Source: Actinomycetes bacterium
GTDB lineage: Bacteria; Actinomycetota; Acidimicrobiia; Acidimicrobiales; JAMCPL01
Direction of reading: 5' to 3'
Assembly (NCBI GenBank): GCA_021816935.1
Contig: JAKAWR010000001.1
Span: forward strand, 186,001 to 250,000
Length of the DNA: 64,000 bases
Each line of letters begins with the position of its first letter. Position 1 is the first letter of the stretch. Position numbers and translations under genes: made by a program. The notes under the pieces were generated by a model. It made no database searches, had not been told where the DNA came from, and saw only the letters and a program-made list of their open reading frames with translations. Positions 49,438 through 59,599 of the stretch are shown here, one piece after another.

Positions 49438-49466
49438 ATATTAACAAGGATCTTCGCGCTTGTCAC
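49438..49466 (-). promoter_or_regulatory. mihF promoter (GTGACA-N17-TAATAT), predicted leaderless
   Basis: TAATAT ends 6 nt before the mihF ATG. Confidence 0.6.
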
Positions 49467-49602
49467 GCAATTCCTCCGGAATCGTCCTCGGCTCTACCAG
49501 GAGCAGGCTCGGCGCAGTCCACCCGATCAGCTCCGGTACCCACCTCGAACCGGGCGCCCGGCACCGACCAACCTCCGGAACCGGGCGCGTCATCTTTGCC
49601 CA

Positions 49603-49624
49603 AGGTCCCTATCCGCTGAGGATC
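49603..49624 (-). repeat. Copy of ~22-bp dispersed repeat, directly after pyrF stop
   Basis: Minus strand GATCCTCAGCGGATAGGGACCT, 21/22 identical to the copy at 4275-4296; follows the pyrF TGA. Confidence 0.65.
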
Positions 49625-50464
49625 TCAGCTGCCGGCAAGGACGCTCCGTACCTCCTCGTATACAGCCGTAGCTGCAGCCTTCGGATCGGCCGCTGCCGTA
49701 ACGGCCCTCCCGACGACGAGCAGTCCCGCTCCCGCCGCTATTGCAGCTCCCGGCGTCCCCGTGCGCACCTGATCCTGAGTCCCCCCCCGTAAGCCGCCTG
49801 CATTCCCGGTGCCACCACTCCAGCTACCCCCGCGACCCTCCGAGTCAACACCAGCACCCCGGCCGGCCGCACCGCCGCCCTCACTGAGGCGAATACCGGG
49901 TACCACCGTCGCCAGGTCCGGGAACCTCCCCGAAAGGAGGGCAAGGTCGGGCACCCCGCATACCACGCCTGCACAACCTGCCTCCGCTGCAAGCGACGCT
50001 CTCTCCAAGAGATCCGCCTCGCTCGCTTCCTCACTGGTGAGGACGGTCACCGCTATAACCGCCGTTCCCCCGCTCCCGCCAGCGCCCGGAGACGCTCCTC
50101 CCTCGGCAGCGCCCTCCACTGCGGCCCGCATGCACCGGAGTCCACCGGCACTGTGGACAGTGATCAACGACGCACCGACGTCTGCAAGCGTTGAGGCAGC
50201 ACGGTACACGGTGTTCGGGATATCGTAAAGCTTCAGGTCGACAAAAATCCTGAAGCCCGAGTCTCGCAGCTCCTCCACCACCTCGGGCCCGCACGACGAG
50301 AAGAGCTCGAGACCAATCTTCGCCACCCCGAAACGGCCCCTCACAACCTCTGCCATCTGGAGAGCGTGTGCCCGGTCCGGATAGTCGAGAGCGATGGCCA
50401 GGCAGTCCTCCGGCACCCGGTCACCCGGCCTCGTGAGCAGATCATTCATCGGAGACGGTCCCAT
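49625..50464 (-). CDS. pyrF: Orotidine 5'-phosphate decarboxylase (with Gly-rich insertion)
   Basis: LAIALDYPDRAHAL, FVDLKLYDIPNTVYRAA, VVPGIRLSEGG...AIAAGAGLLVVGRAV. Confidence 0.95.
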   Translation of the reverse strand: MGPSPMNDLLTRPGDRVPEDCLAIALDYPDRAHALQMAEVVRGRFGVAKIGLELFSSCGPEVVEELRDSGFRIFVDLKLYDIPNTVYRAASTLADVGASLITVHSAGGLRCMRAAVEGAAEGGASPGAGGSGGTAVIAVTVLTSEEASEADLLERASLAAEAGCAGVVCGVPDLALLSGRFPDLATVVPGIRLSEGGGAAGRGAGVDSEGRGGSWSGGTGNAGGLRGGTQDQVRTGTPGAAIAAGAGLLVVGRAVTAAADPKAAATAVYEEVRSVLAGS

Positions 50465-50501
50465 CGATCCACGGGAGCCATCTCAATTACCGCGGTCTTC
50501 A

Positions 50502-51527
50502 TCAATCCCCGTCCACGCCCCTCCATCGCCCGGGCGGCCCATCCGCCCCCAGGGCCTCATCGGTCCCCAGCGAGTCACCTGGGCCCCCATCCGGGCCCCC
50601 TCTATGCACCGCGCTGACCAGATCTCTCACGCGCCCGACCCCATTCCACGCACACCACCGCCTGAGCTCTTTGCGCACCCTGGCAACCGCCGAGGGATCC
50701 AGCAGCGTAGCCGTTCCCACCTCGACAGCGTCAGCCCCGGCCATCATCAGCTCGACTGCGTGGCGTCCCTTCGACACCCCGCCCACTCCTACGATCCCGG
50801 CTCGGGGAAAGGCCGCCCGACAGTCGTGTACGGCCCTCACCGCAACCGGGCGGAGAGCCGGTCCCGACACTCCCCCACCCGCCGATCCGGACCCCAGCGC
50901 GTAGGTCTGGGTTTTCACATCCACTGCCATTCCGAGCAGCGTGTTAACCAGAACGACGCCTTCCGCACCCGCCCCGAGCGCAGCGCCGGCTACAGCGACA
51001 ATGTCAGGCGTGTTGGGCGAGAGTTTGGCCCACACAGGCATCCCCGCTGCCAGAGAGGCCCATACGACGTCGGCCACCGCAGCCGGGGAATGAGCGAAAA
51101 TCCTGCTACGGTCCTCCACGTTCGGGCAACTCATGTTCACCTCGATCGCTACGATTCCCTCCACGCCGTTCAGGATCCCCGCCGCCTCGCCGAACTCGGC
51201 AACGTTCCTGCCCCAGATACTCGCAACCACCCTCACGCCCCTCCGCAGCAACTCGGGAAGCTCTTTGTCCAACCACGGACCCAGGCCGGGACCCTGCAAC
51301 CCCACCGAATTGAGCATCGAGGCGGGTCCTGAGACCACTCTCGGGGCCGGATTCCCAGGCCATGCAAACGGGGCCAGCGACTTCGTCACCACTGCGCCTA
51401 ATGCCGAGAGGTCCACGTAGGGTGCCAGCTCCGCCCCGTACCCCGAGGTCCCCGACGCAGTCATCACCGGGTTCGCCAGCTCCACGGAACCCACATGTGT
51501 GGACATGTCAATGGCCAGCCGCCTCAT
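50502..51527 (-). CDS. pyrD: Dihydroorotate dehydrogenase
   Basis: ELANPVMTASGTSGYG, EVNMSCPNV, WAKLSPNTPDIVAVA, VGVGGVSKGRHAVELMMAGADAVEVGTATL. Start set at MRRLAID. Confidence 0.94.
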   Translation of the reverse strand: MRRLAIDMSTHVGSVELANPVMTASGTSGYGAELAPYVDLSALGAVVTKSLAPFAWPGNPAPRVVSGPASMLNSVGLQGPGLGPWLDKELPELLRRGVRVVASIWGRNVAEFGEAAGILNGVEGIVAIEVNMSCPNVEDRSRIFAHSPAAVADVVWASLAAGMPVWAKLSPNTPDIVAVAGAALGAGAEGVVLVNTLLGMAVDVKTQTYALGSGSAGGGVSGPALRPVAVRAVHDCRAAFPRAGIVGVGGVSKGRHAVELMMAGADAVEVGTATLLDPSAVARVRKELRRWCAWNGVGRVRDLVSAVHRGGPDGGPGDSLGTDEALGADGPPGRWRGVDGD

Positions 51528-51635
51528 GAGACGCAATAGCCCATCTCTAGTGCACCGGGTAATCAGCGCTCTCTCGCTGCCCAGGCTACGCCCCTGGCTC
51601 GCCTGATAGCATCGCACCACTTGGCGGACACTACA

Positions 51636-54600
51636 CTATCCGTGCAGGTCTTGCAGGCTTACGACCTCGATGCCACCCCTCGCCGCGTAGTCGCCCATAG
51701 CCCTCACCGCCGCCCTCGCTGCCGCCATCGTCGTGATGCATGGCACCCGGTGTGCAATCGCAGCATTGCGGATATACTGCCCGTCCGCCTTCGGGCGCCG
51801 GCCTTCGCGCGGGGTATTGATCACCAGTTGGATGCGGTCGCCCGCTATCAGGTCGACCGCATTGTCGGGACCGCCCTCCTCGCCCAGCTTCGCCACGGTC
51901 ATGGCGACCCCGACCCCGCCCGACTCCAGGTACGCGGCCGTGCCACCGGTTGCCGCAAGCGAGAAGCCCAGATCCACAAGCGACCTGGCCACGCTAAGCC
52001 CCGCCTCCTTGTCCCTATCCGCCAACGACATGAACACGGCACCGTTTTCCGGCAGCCTGGATGACGCGGCAATCTGGCTCTTGGCGAACGCGACGCCGAA
52101 ACTCCTCCCGATCCCCATTACCTCACCAGTAGACCTCATCTCCGGTCCGAGCAGGCTGTCAACCCCCGGAAAACGCGTGAAGGGCAACACGGCCTCCTTC
52201 ACGCTCGTATATTCGAGCACGCCGTAGGGCGTATACACTCCCGCCTCCCGAAGCGTTCGCAACGACTCGCCCAGCATTACCCTCGCGGCAAGCTTCGCCA
52301 GTGGCACGCCGGTGGCCTTCGACACGAAGGGCACCGTACGGCTCGCTCGCGGGTTCGCCTCCAGCACGTACACTGTCCCATCCTTCACTGCGTATTGCAC
52401 GTTGATGAGGCCAACTACTGACAACGCATCGGCCATTTGAGCCGTATAGTCCTCGATCACCTTCACGACCGCCCCGGCGAGCGTCGGCGGCGGTATCGCA
52501 CAAGCCGAATCCCCTGAATGTATCCCTGCCTCCTCGACGTGCTCCATGATGCCCCCGATATAGATCTCTCCGGTGGCGTCCCTCACCGCATCCACGTCCA
52601 CCTCGACAGCATCCTCGAGGAACTTGTCAACGAGGACCGGCCGGGCACTTGCCGTCTCACCCTCCCGTTCCAGCGCTCCCTGCAACTCGGCAACGACCTC
52701 CCGAAGGCGAGTCACATCGTAGACGATCTCCATCGCCCTTCCCCCGAGCACGTAGCTGGGCCTCACGAGCACCGGGTAGCCGACCTCTTCCGCAATAGCC
52801 TCCGCCTCCCGAGCCACGGTCGCCAGACCGCCCGGTGGCTGCGGAATGCCCAGTCCCTCGAGCAACTCGCTCCACAGTCCACGGTCCTCAGCTATATTGA
52901 TCGACGCAGCCGACGTTCCCAGCACGACATCAGGGTCGAGCCGGCCCGCCAACTTCAGCGGCGTTTGACCACCCATCGTCATGACAACGCCTGCGACATG
53001 ACCCGCCCCGGCGCAGGCCGCGCGCTCGGCTCGGACTATCGCGTCGACGCTCTCGAGATCGATCGGCTCGAAGTAAAGGCGATTGCTCGTGTCATAGTCG
53101 GTCGACACGGTCTCGGGGTTACAGTTCACCATGATCGTCTCGTAACCCGCCTCGGCCAGCGCAAGCGCCGTGTGCACGCAGCAGTAATCGAACTCGATGC
53201 CCTGGCCGATCCGATTGGGCCCTGAGCCGAGGATGATCACCCTGTCCTTCGTCGAAGGGCTCAACTCTCCCGTGTCTTCGTATGCCGAATAGTAGTAGGG
53301 GGTGAAGGCCTCGAACTCCCCCGCACAGGTGTCAACTGTCTTGAACGTCACCTCGACCCCGTGCCCGAGCCGCGCCGCCCTCGCTACGTCCTCGCTGTCG
53401 CGCAGGACGTAGGCGATCTGCCCGTCGGAGAAGCCGAGCGCCTTGAGCCTGCGCCAGTCCTCCCTCGAAAGATCCTCTGCGCTCAAACCAACGCCCGCCA
53501 TCGCCTCCAGTCCCATCCGTGCGGCGGATATCAGCTGAACCTGGTGAAGAAACCACGGGTCGATCCCGCATCTCCGGTTGACCTCCTCGCGCGACGCCCC
53601 GCGGCGCATCGCGGCCTCCACCATGAACAGCCTGTCCGGTGTCGGCACCTCGATTGCGCGGAGCAACTCGTCAAGGCTCATCGACTCGTAGCGCCGTTCT
53701 TGTGGATCGCAGTTCAGCCCCCAGTTGCCCTGTTCGAGCGATCGCATCGCCTTCTGGATCGACTCGGGAAAAGTCCTGCCGATCGCCATGGCTTCTCCGA
53801 CAGACTGCATCACGGTCCCCAGGTGGGCATCTGCTCCCGGCAGCTTTTCGAAAGCCCATCTGGGAACCTTCGTGACGACGTAGTCGATCACCGGCTCGAA
53901 AGAGGCAGGGGTCTTCTGCGTGATGTCGTTCGGTATCTCGTCAAGGGTGTAGCCCACCGCGAGGCGGGCCGCAATCTTCGCAATCGGGAAACCCGTCGCC
54001 TTCGACGCAAGTGCCGAGGATCGCGACACGCGGGGGTTCATCTCGATGATGAGCCGCTCGCCGTTGCGGGGATCGACGGCGAACTGGACATTCGATCCAC
54101 CCGTCGCGACACCGACCCGCCGCATGCAGGCAAAGGCGTCGTCACGCATGGCCTGGTACTCCCCGTCTGACAGCGTCTGGGCGGGTGCCACCGTTATGGA
54201 GTCCCCCGTATGCACGCCCATCGGGTCGAGGTTCTCTATCGAGCAGATGACCACGCAGTTGCCTGCGCAGTCTGTCATCACCTCGAGCTCGTACTCCTTC
54301 CACCCCGCAACAGACCGCTCGACGAGTATCGCCCCTGTAGGGCTCTCCTCGATGCCCATCGCCGCAATCCTCTCCAGCGCATCGCGTGAGCGTGCGGTTC
54401 CTGTGCCCGCGCCGCCCAGTACGAACGACGGCCGCACCATCACCGGATAGCCCAGCGTCCCGGCGACGTCCAAGGCCTCCTCGACACTGTGGGCGTATCC
54501 GGCCGCCGGGACCTTCAGCCCTATTTCCTCCATGGCCGCCCTGAACGTATCACGCTCCTCGGCGACCGCTATCGCGTCCCTGCCCGCTCCGATCAACTCA

Positions 54601-54938
54601 ACCCCGTTAGCCTCCAGGACACCCGACGTCGAGAGCTCCATCGCCAGGTTCAGAGCGGTCTGCCCCCCCACGGTCGGGAGCAGCGCGTCCGGACGCTCCC
54701 GTTCGATGATCGCTGCCAGTGTCTCTGGCTCCAGCGGCTCCAGGTAAGTACGGTCCGCAGTTCCCGGATCGGTCATAATCGTGGCCGGATTCGAATTGAC
54801 CAGCACCACCCTGTACCCCTCCGACCGCAGGACCTTGCACGCCTGCGTTCCCGAGTAATCGAATTCGCAGGCCTGCCCTATGACGATCGGCCCCGACCCG
54901 ATGACGAGGATAGATTCGATATCGTCCCGGCGCGGCAT
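51636..54938 (-). CDS. carB: Carbamoyl-phosphate synthase large subunit
   Basis: [27 protein letters not shown], two ATP-grasp halves, C-terminal MGS domain. Confidence 0.98.
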   Translation of the reverse strand: MPRRDDIESILVIGSGPIVIGQACEFDYSGTQACKVLRSEGYRVVLVNSNPATIMTDPGTADRTYLEPLEPETLAAIIERERPDALLPTVGGQTALNLAMELSTSGVLEANGVELIGAGRDAIAVAEERDTFRAAMEEIGLKVPAAGYAHSVEEALDVAGTLGYPVMVRPSFVLGGAGTGTARSRDALERIAAMGIEESPTGAILVERSVAGWKEYELEVMTDCAGNCVVICSIENLDPMGVHTGDSITVAPAQTLSDGEYQAMRDDAFACMRRVGVATGGSNVQFAVDPRNGERLIIEMNPRVSRSSALASKATGFPIAKIAARLAVGYTLDEIPNDITQKTPASFEPVIDYVVTKVPRWAFEKLPGADAHLGTVMQSVGEAMAIGRTFPESIQKAMRSLEQGNWGLNCDPQERRYESMSLDELLRAIEVPTPDRLFMVEAAMRRGASREEVNRRCGIDPWFLHQVQLISAARMGLEAMAGVGLSAEDLSREDWRRLKALGFSDGQIAYVLRDSEDVARAARLGHGVEVTFKTVDTCAGEFEAFTPYYYSAYEDTGELSPSTKDRVIILGSGPNRIGQGIEFDYCCVHTALALAEAGYETIMVNCNPETVSTDYDTSNRLYFEPIDLESVDAIVRAERAACAGAGHVAGVVMTMGGQTPLKLAGRLDPDVVLGTSAASINIAEDRGLWSELLEGLGIPQPPGGLATVAREAEAIAEEVGYPVLVRPSYVLGGRAMEIVYDVTRLREVVAELQGALEREGETASARPVLVDKFLEDAVEVDVDAVRDATGEIYIGGIMEHVEEAGIHSGDSACAIPPPTLAGAVVKVIEDYTAQMADALSVVGLINVQYAVKDGTVYVLEANPRASRTVPFVSKATGVPLAKLAARVMLGESLRTLREAGVYTPYGVLEYTSVKEAVLPFTRFPGVDSLLGPEMRSTGEVMGIGRSFGVAFAKSQIAASSRLPENGAVFMSLADRDKEAGLSVARSLVDLGFSLAATGGTAAYLESGGVGVAMTVAKLGEEGGPDNAVDLIAGDRIQLVINTPREGRRPKADGQYIRNAAIAHRVPCITTMAAARAAVRAMGDYAARGGIEVVSLQDLHG

Positions 54939-55034
54939 AGCCCTACTCTCCCACTCCCCCGCTACCCACTCGCCCGCGCCTCGTTCCCGGCCCCGATACC
55001 CTGGACCCCATTCCGCCGGGAATGCCGGACCGCC

Positions 55035-56195
55035 TCATTGACCACTCCCGGCCATCTGTCGATCAAGGATCGAGAAGAGATATGCGCCGTCATGCGGCCC
55101 CGGAGCCGCCTCCGGATGGTACTGCACGGACATCGCACAGGCGCTCGCCGACCTCATTCCCTCGACAACGCCGTCGTTCAGATTCGTATGGGTCACTTCG
55201 ATCCCGGCCCGTTTCGCGGACACGCCGTCCACTGCGTAGTTGTGGTTCTGGCTGGTAATCTCCACCTTCCGGGTTCCGACGTCCATAACAGGATGGTTCC
55301 CGCCGTGATGACCGAAGCGTAGCTTGTAGGTGCTCGCTCCGAGGGCGTGTGCCAGGATCTGGTGGCCCAGACAGATCCCGAAGAGCGGCACCTTCCCTAC
55401 CAGGTCCGAGACGATGCCGGCCTGGACCGGGAGCGCCGCGGGATCGCCCGGACCGTTCGAGAGGAAAACCAGGTCCGGTTCCCAGGCCAGAACCTCGCCT
55501 GCCGGGCTGCCCGCCGGCACCACCAGCAGCCTCGCGGACAATCCAAGCTTCTCGAGCATTGCCCGCTTCACCCCGAAGTCGTACACGACCACGCGGCGAT
55601 CCCCCTCGCCCATCTCGTAATGCGACTCGATCGTGACGCCGGACACGAGGTCGCGGCCCTCGGTACCGGGGTCGCTCCTGGCAGCCGCCAGCAGTTCCGC
55701 CGCCTCACCGTCGCCGAAAGCACAGCGCAGTGAGCCTCTCTCTCTCAGATGCAACACCAGGCGTCGGGTGTCCACGCCGGTGATCGCCGGCACGCCCTCT
55801 GCCTCCAGCCATTCATCCAGGCCACCCTCCGCCCTCCAGGACGATGGCGGGCCTCCGACCTCCCGGCCAACCACGCCGTTCAGCCATGCACGCCGCGACT
55901 CGCAGTCATCCCTGTTCACGCCGTAGTTGCCGATATGAGGGTAGGTGAACGCGACGACCTGACCCGCGTACGACGGATCGGTCATCACCTCCTGGTAGCC
56001 CGCCATGACCGTGTTGAAGACCAACTCCCCCGTTGCGACCCGTGGCGTGCCGCCGGCCTGTGGCGAGCAGGCGACCCCGGCCGCCCCGCCGGTCCCGAAA
56101 GCCCCTGCGGCGAACCCCTGGAACACTTCGCCGTCCTCCAATACCAGGAGGATACGGCGCCTCGCCTTCTCCGGCACTCCGGCCTCCGGCCTCAT
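55035..56195 (-). CDS. carA: Carbamoyl-phosphate synthase small subunit
   Basis: GYQEVMTDPSYAGQVVAFTYPHIGNYG, LSNGPGDPAAL, PLFGICLGHQILAHALGASTYKLRFGHHGGNHPV. Start set by ATGA overlap with pyrC. Confidence 0.97.
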   Translation of the reverse strand: MRPEAGVPEKARRRILLVLEDGEVFQGFAAGAFGTGGAAGVACSPQAGGTPRVATGELVFNTVMAGYQEVMTDPSYAGQVVAFTYPHIGNYGVNRDDCESRRAWLNGVVGREVGGPPSSWRAEGGLDEWLEAEGVPAITGVDTRRLVLHLRERGSLRCAFGDGEAAELLAAARSDPGTEGRDLVSGVTIESHYEMGEGDRRVVVYDFGVKRAMLEKLGLSARLLVVPAGSPAGEVLAWEPDLVFLSNGPGDPAALPVQAGIVSDLVGKVPLFGICLGHQILAHALGASTYKLRFGHHGGNHPVMDVGTRKVEITSQNHNYAVDGVSAKRAGIEVTHTNLNDGVVEGMRSASACAMSVQYHPEAAPGPHDGAYLFSILDRQMAGSGQ

Positions 56196-57616
56196 CGTTG
56201 CGCCTCGCCGGCGATCACGACAGGCTCCCCCTCGAAGATCGTATGGCGTACCCGACCCGTCATCCGCCGCCCGGCAAAGCCCGTATTGCGAGACAGGGAG
56301 CTCATCCGGCCCGGCTCGACCGTCCACTCCGCAGCCGGATCTACAACTGCGATGTTTGCGGGAGCTCCCTGCTCGATAACCCCTCCCTGCCTCCCCTCCG
56401 ACGCCACATCGAGCCCGGCGATCTTCGCTGGATTCCGGCTCAGCAGGGCAACAAGGGCGTCCGACGTCAGCGCTGCAATTACACTTCCGCCCCCGTCGCC
56501 CCTGTCAGCGCCGGAGCCCGACTCACCGCAGGTGTCACCGTTCTCTGTGCCGTACGGCCGGGTTCCCTTCACAAGCGCCTCGATCGCGACGGGAAGTGCC
56601 GTCTCGAGCCCGATCATCCCGGGCGGAGCGTCCGGCAACGGCATCTCCTTGTCCTCGGCGGGGTGGGGGGCATGGTCGGTGGCGATCGCATCTATCACTC
56701 CTGCGGCGATCCCCTCCCGAAGGGCCATCACATCGCGCTCGTCCCGTAGGGGCGGAGACACCTTGAACACCGGATCGAAGCCAGTAAGGAGAGCTTCCGT
56801 CAGCATGATGTGATGCGGCGTCACCTCGGCGCTGACGTTGAGCCCCTCCCTCTTCGCTGCTGCCACCAGCGATACCGAACCCGCACAGGAAAGGTGCATG
56901 AGATGCAGCCTCGCGCCCTCGCCTGCACGGCGCGCCAACGCAATGTCTCTCGCCACCATTATCTCCTCCGCCTCAGCCGGTATGCCCGTGATGCCCAGGA
57001 GAGATGAGGTCCTTCCCTCGTTCATCGATCCGCCGGCGGAAAGCTCCTCCACCTCGCAGTGATCGGCAATCGTCACGCCAAGGCCTGCTGCATACTCCAG
57101 GGCTCGCCGCATGACACCCGCATCCTGCACTCCCCTGCCGTCATCGGTGAACAACCGTACCCCGAGCTCCCGCATTTCCCCGATTGGTGCGAGTCGCTCT
57201 CCCTGCCGACCGACGGTGATGGTCCCTGCCACAGCGACCTGGCACAGCGCCTTCTCGCCCAGTGCAAGCACATCCCTTACGACAGCGGCGCTGTCCGCGG
57301 GCGGATCGGTATTCGGCATCGCCACGACGGCGGTGTAGCCCCCGAGTGCTGCAGCCCTCGATCCGGCAATCACCGTCTCAGCGCCCTCCGCACCCGGCTC
57401 TCTCAGGTGCGTATGGATGTCGACGAACCCGGGCGACACGACGCAGCCGGCGCAGTCGAGCACTCTCGCTCCGCTGGCGTGCACCAACCCAGTGCCCACG
57501 GCAATGATCGTCCGCCCCTCTACCAGGACATCGCCCTCGCGCTCCCCGCTTCCGTCTACTATCATCCCACCTCTCAGTAGAACCTGGAGACCCCCTGTGC
57601 CGGCAGTGCCGCTCAC
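56192..57616 (-). CDS. pyrC: Dihydroorotase
   Basis: PGFVDIHTHLREPGAEGAETV, VAMPNTDPPADS, ATDHAPHPAEDKE. Confidence 0.97.
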   Translation of the reverse strand: MSGTAGTGGLQVLLRGGMIVDGSGEREGDVLVEGRTIIAVGTGLVHASGARVLDCAGCVVSPGFVDIHTHLREPGAEGAETVIAGSRAAALGGYTAVVAMPNTDPPADSAAVVRDVLALGEKALCQVAVAGTITVGRQGERLAPIGEMRELGVRLFTDDGRGVQDAGVMRRALEYAAGLGVTIADHCEVEELSAGGSMNEGRTSSLLGITGIPAEAEEIMVARDIALARRAGEGARLHLMHLSCAGSVSLVAAAKREGLNVSAEVTPHHIMLTEALLTGFDPVFKVSPPLRDERDVMALREGIAAGVIDAIATDHAPHPAEDKEMPLPDAPPGMIGLETALPVAIEALVKGTRPYGTENGDTCGESGSGADRGDGGGSVIAALTSDALVALLSRNPAKIAGLDVASEGRQGGVIEQGAPANIAVVDPAAEWTVEPGRMSSLSRNTGFAGRRMTGRVRHTIFEGEPVVIAGEAQR

Positions 57617-58632
57617 CGGTCAGCTCCTGGGAATCCTGGCGCGCCGATTGCCGGCCCGCCGTCCGCCTCCTTGCCGACTGCACCGCCTCCTGCCACGAGC
57701 AGGTATAGCACGGCCATCCTTACAGCGACACCGTTATGCACCTGGTCGAGAGCGAGCGACCGGTCCGAGTCAGCCACGGCCGAGGTCATCTCGACGCCCC
57801 TGTTGACTGGGCCGGGATGCATTATCACTGCCTTGCCTGCCAGCATCCCGAGGCGCCTCTCGTCGATACCGTAGAGGTGTGCGAACTCCCTCTCGGACGG
57901 CACGAATACTCCCGCACCCCGTTCCCGCTGCATCCTCAGCAGGTAGAGCACGTCCGTCTCGTACAGGACCGGTTCAAGCTCGCAGGACAGCTCCGCGGGC
58001 CATTCCCCGGCGAACGTAGGAAGAAGCGTCTTCGGCCCTGCCAGCGTCACCCTCGCCCCCAGAGACACAAACGCCTTCGTACACGACCGGGCCACCCTCG
58101 AATGCAGGATGTCACCGACAATAGCGACCCGCGCCCCTTCGAGGAAACCCTGCCCCCCACCGCCGCCTGCTCCACCTCCGAAGTGCCTCTGCAACGTGAA
58201 ACAGTCGAGCAGCGCCTGCGTCGGGTGCTCGTGGCAGCCGTCGCCAGCGTTCACCACGGACGCCTCCGTCCAACGGGCAACCTGCACTGGGACTCCCTCG
58301 GCCGGGTGCCTCACCACCAGAGCGTCCGCTCCGATCGCCCGGAGCGTCCGGACGGTATCCTTCACCGATTCGCCCTTTGCCATCGACGACGCAACCGTAG
58401 TCAGGCTCAGTACGTCTGCTGACAGGCGTTTTGCGGCTGTCTCGAAAGAGGACCGCGTCCGCGTGGAACTCTCGGCGAAGAGCGTCGCCACCATCCTGCC
58501 CTTGAGGGCCGGCACCTTGGGGATGTCACGGGTTACCACTTCTGCGAACGATGCCGCAATCTCGAGCAGCCCTTCGATACCGCTCCTGCCCAGATCGTCA
58601 ATGGAGAGGAGGTGACGCCCGAGTGCGCTCAA
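57613..58632 (-). CDS. pyrB: Aspartate carbamoyltransferase catalytic subunit
   Basis: FAESSTRTRSSFETAAKRL, DGCHEHPTQALLDCFTL, MHPGPVNRGVE. Confidence 0.98.
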   Translation of the reverse strand: MSALGRHLLSIDDLGRSGIEGLLEIAASFAEVVTRDIPKVPALKGRMVATLFAESSTRTRSSFETAAKRLSADVLSLTTVASSMAKGESVKDTVRTLRAIGADALVVRHPAEGVPVQVARWTEASVVNAGDGCHEHPTQALLDCFTLQRHFGGGAGGGGGQGFLEGARVAIVGDILHSRVARSCTKAFVSLGARVTLAGPKTLLPTFAGEWPAELSCELEPVLYETDVLYLLRMQRERGAGVFVPSEREFAHLYGIDERRLGMLAGKAVIMHPGPVNRGVEMTSAVADSDRSLALDQVHNGVAVRMAVLYLLVAGGGAVGKEADGGPAIGAPGFPGADR

Positions 58633-59198
58633 CGTCTCACCACGTCCCCGATAACCACGCCGTCGAGGGAGACATCAACCTGCTCGGTAAGGCGGGTTGG
58701 TAGGTTCTTGCCCACGTAATCCGGCCTCACCGGTACCTCCCTGTGGCCCCGATCGACGACCACCGCAAGCTGGACAAGCCTTGCCCTCCCATGGTCCGCC
58801 AGCGCCGCCATAGCCGCCCGCACGGTACGCCCCGTGAAGATCACGTCGTCAACCAGGATCACGACCTTGCCCGTCAGGTCGCAGGGGATGTCGGTGGCAG
58901 CTTGGGGAACCACGGGTCGCAGTGAGAGGTCGTCCCTGTAGAAGGCTACATCGAGCGTGCCCACCGGAACGGAGCTACCCTCGCTCTCCTCAAGCACCGA
59001 GGCAATACGTCGCGCCGGCTCCGCACCTCCGGTCTGAAGCCCGACAACGACGAGATCGTCTGCGCCCCTGTTTCGCTCGATAATCTCGTGGGCGATCCGG
59101 ACCAACGCACGCGACACGTCCTCCGGGGAAAGCACCTGGGTTCGGGGGATGAAGGTACCGCCCCTCGGCCCGGCAAGCTTCCGCTCACGTTCAGCCAT
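58629..59198 (-). CDS. pyrR: Pyrimidine operon regulator / uracil phosphoribosyltransferase PyrR
   Basis: VVVGLQTGG, VILVDDVIFTGRTVRAAMAAL, NLPTRLTEQVDVSLDGVVIGDVV. Confidence 0.97.
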   Translation of the reverse strand: MAERERKLAGPRGGTFIPRTQVLSPEDVSRALVRIAHEIIERNRGADDLVVVGLQTGGAEPARRIASVLEESEGSSVPVGTLDVAFYRDDLSLRPVVPQAATDIPCDLTGKVVILVDDVIFTGRTVRAAMAALADHGRARLVQLAVVVDRGHREVPVRPDYVGKNLPTRLTEQVDVSLDGVVIGDVVRR

Positions 59199-59221
59199 CA
59201 CGGCTCCATCACTCCTCCGTC

Positions 59222-59239
59222 CGGGCCTCACAGGACCCG
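59222..59239 (-). promoter_or_regulatory. Probable PyrR-binding loop in pyr operon leader
   Basis: Minus strand CGGG-UCCUGUGAGG-CCCG stem-loop containing the UCCNGNGAGGC motif of PyrR-binding loops, just upstream of GGAGGA and the pyrR start. Confidence 0.7.
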
Positions 59240-59302
59240 CTTCACGGTTGGGCGGCATACTCGCTGTACGCCGCGGGCGTCCCGGTTACCGGGCCCCACA
59301 CT

Positions 59303-59331
59303 ATGATACGCCCGAACTCGCCGCCGTGCAA
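59303..59331 (-). promoter_or_regulatory. pyr operon promoter (TTGCAC-N17-TATCAT)
   Basis: Minus strand TTGCAC 59326-59331, 17-bp spacer, TATCAT 59303-59308. Confidence 0.6.
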
Positions 59332-59599
59332 CCGGCACCGATAATCACCGGTCGAATGGGCGCCCGCCGGAGGTGCAGGTAGCAGCCCGTCGATCAGAAC
59401 GGCAAGGCACCGATCTTATTGCCCGTCGGTACTCCGGTGGTGTGGCGGAGGGGACGGGGACATCCTGGCCTCTGGCGCCCGCGATGGCCGTTCGTCGGAA
59501 TGGTCTTGTAGTACGATCCTTCGGTGGATGCCCTCCGGTCAGCGTTCCGTCACGGCATCGACCTGGAGGATACATTGCACGCGGTACACGACAGGGGCG

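Noticed and set aside
48376-49671. 431-aa plus-strand ORF opposite gmk/mihF
   Set aside because: Antisense to two conserved genes, with shadow-ORF composition.
59332-59599. 76-aa minus ORF and spacer between nusB and pyrR as a hidden gene
   Set aside because: Composition looks non-coding, with no RBS or -10 box close to the start. A GGAGGAT/ATCCTCC pair after nusB is too weak to call a terminator.
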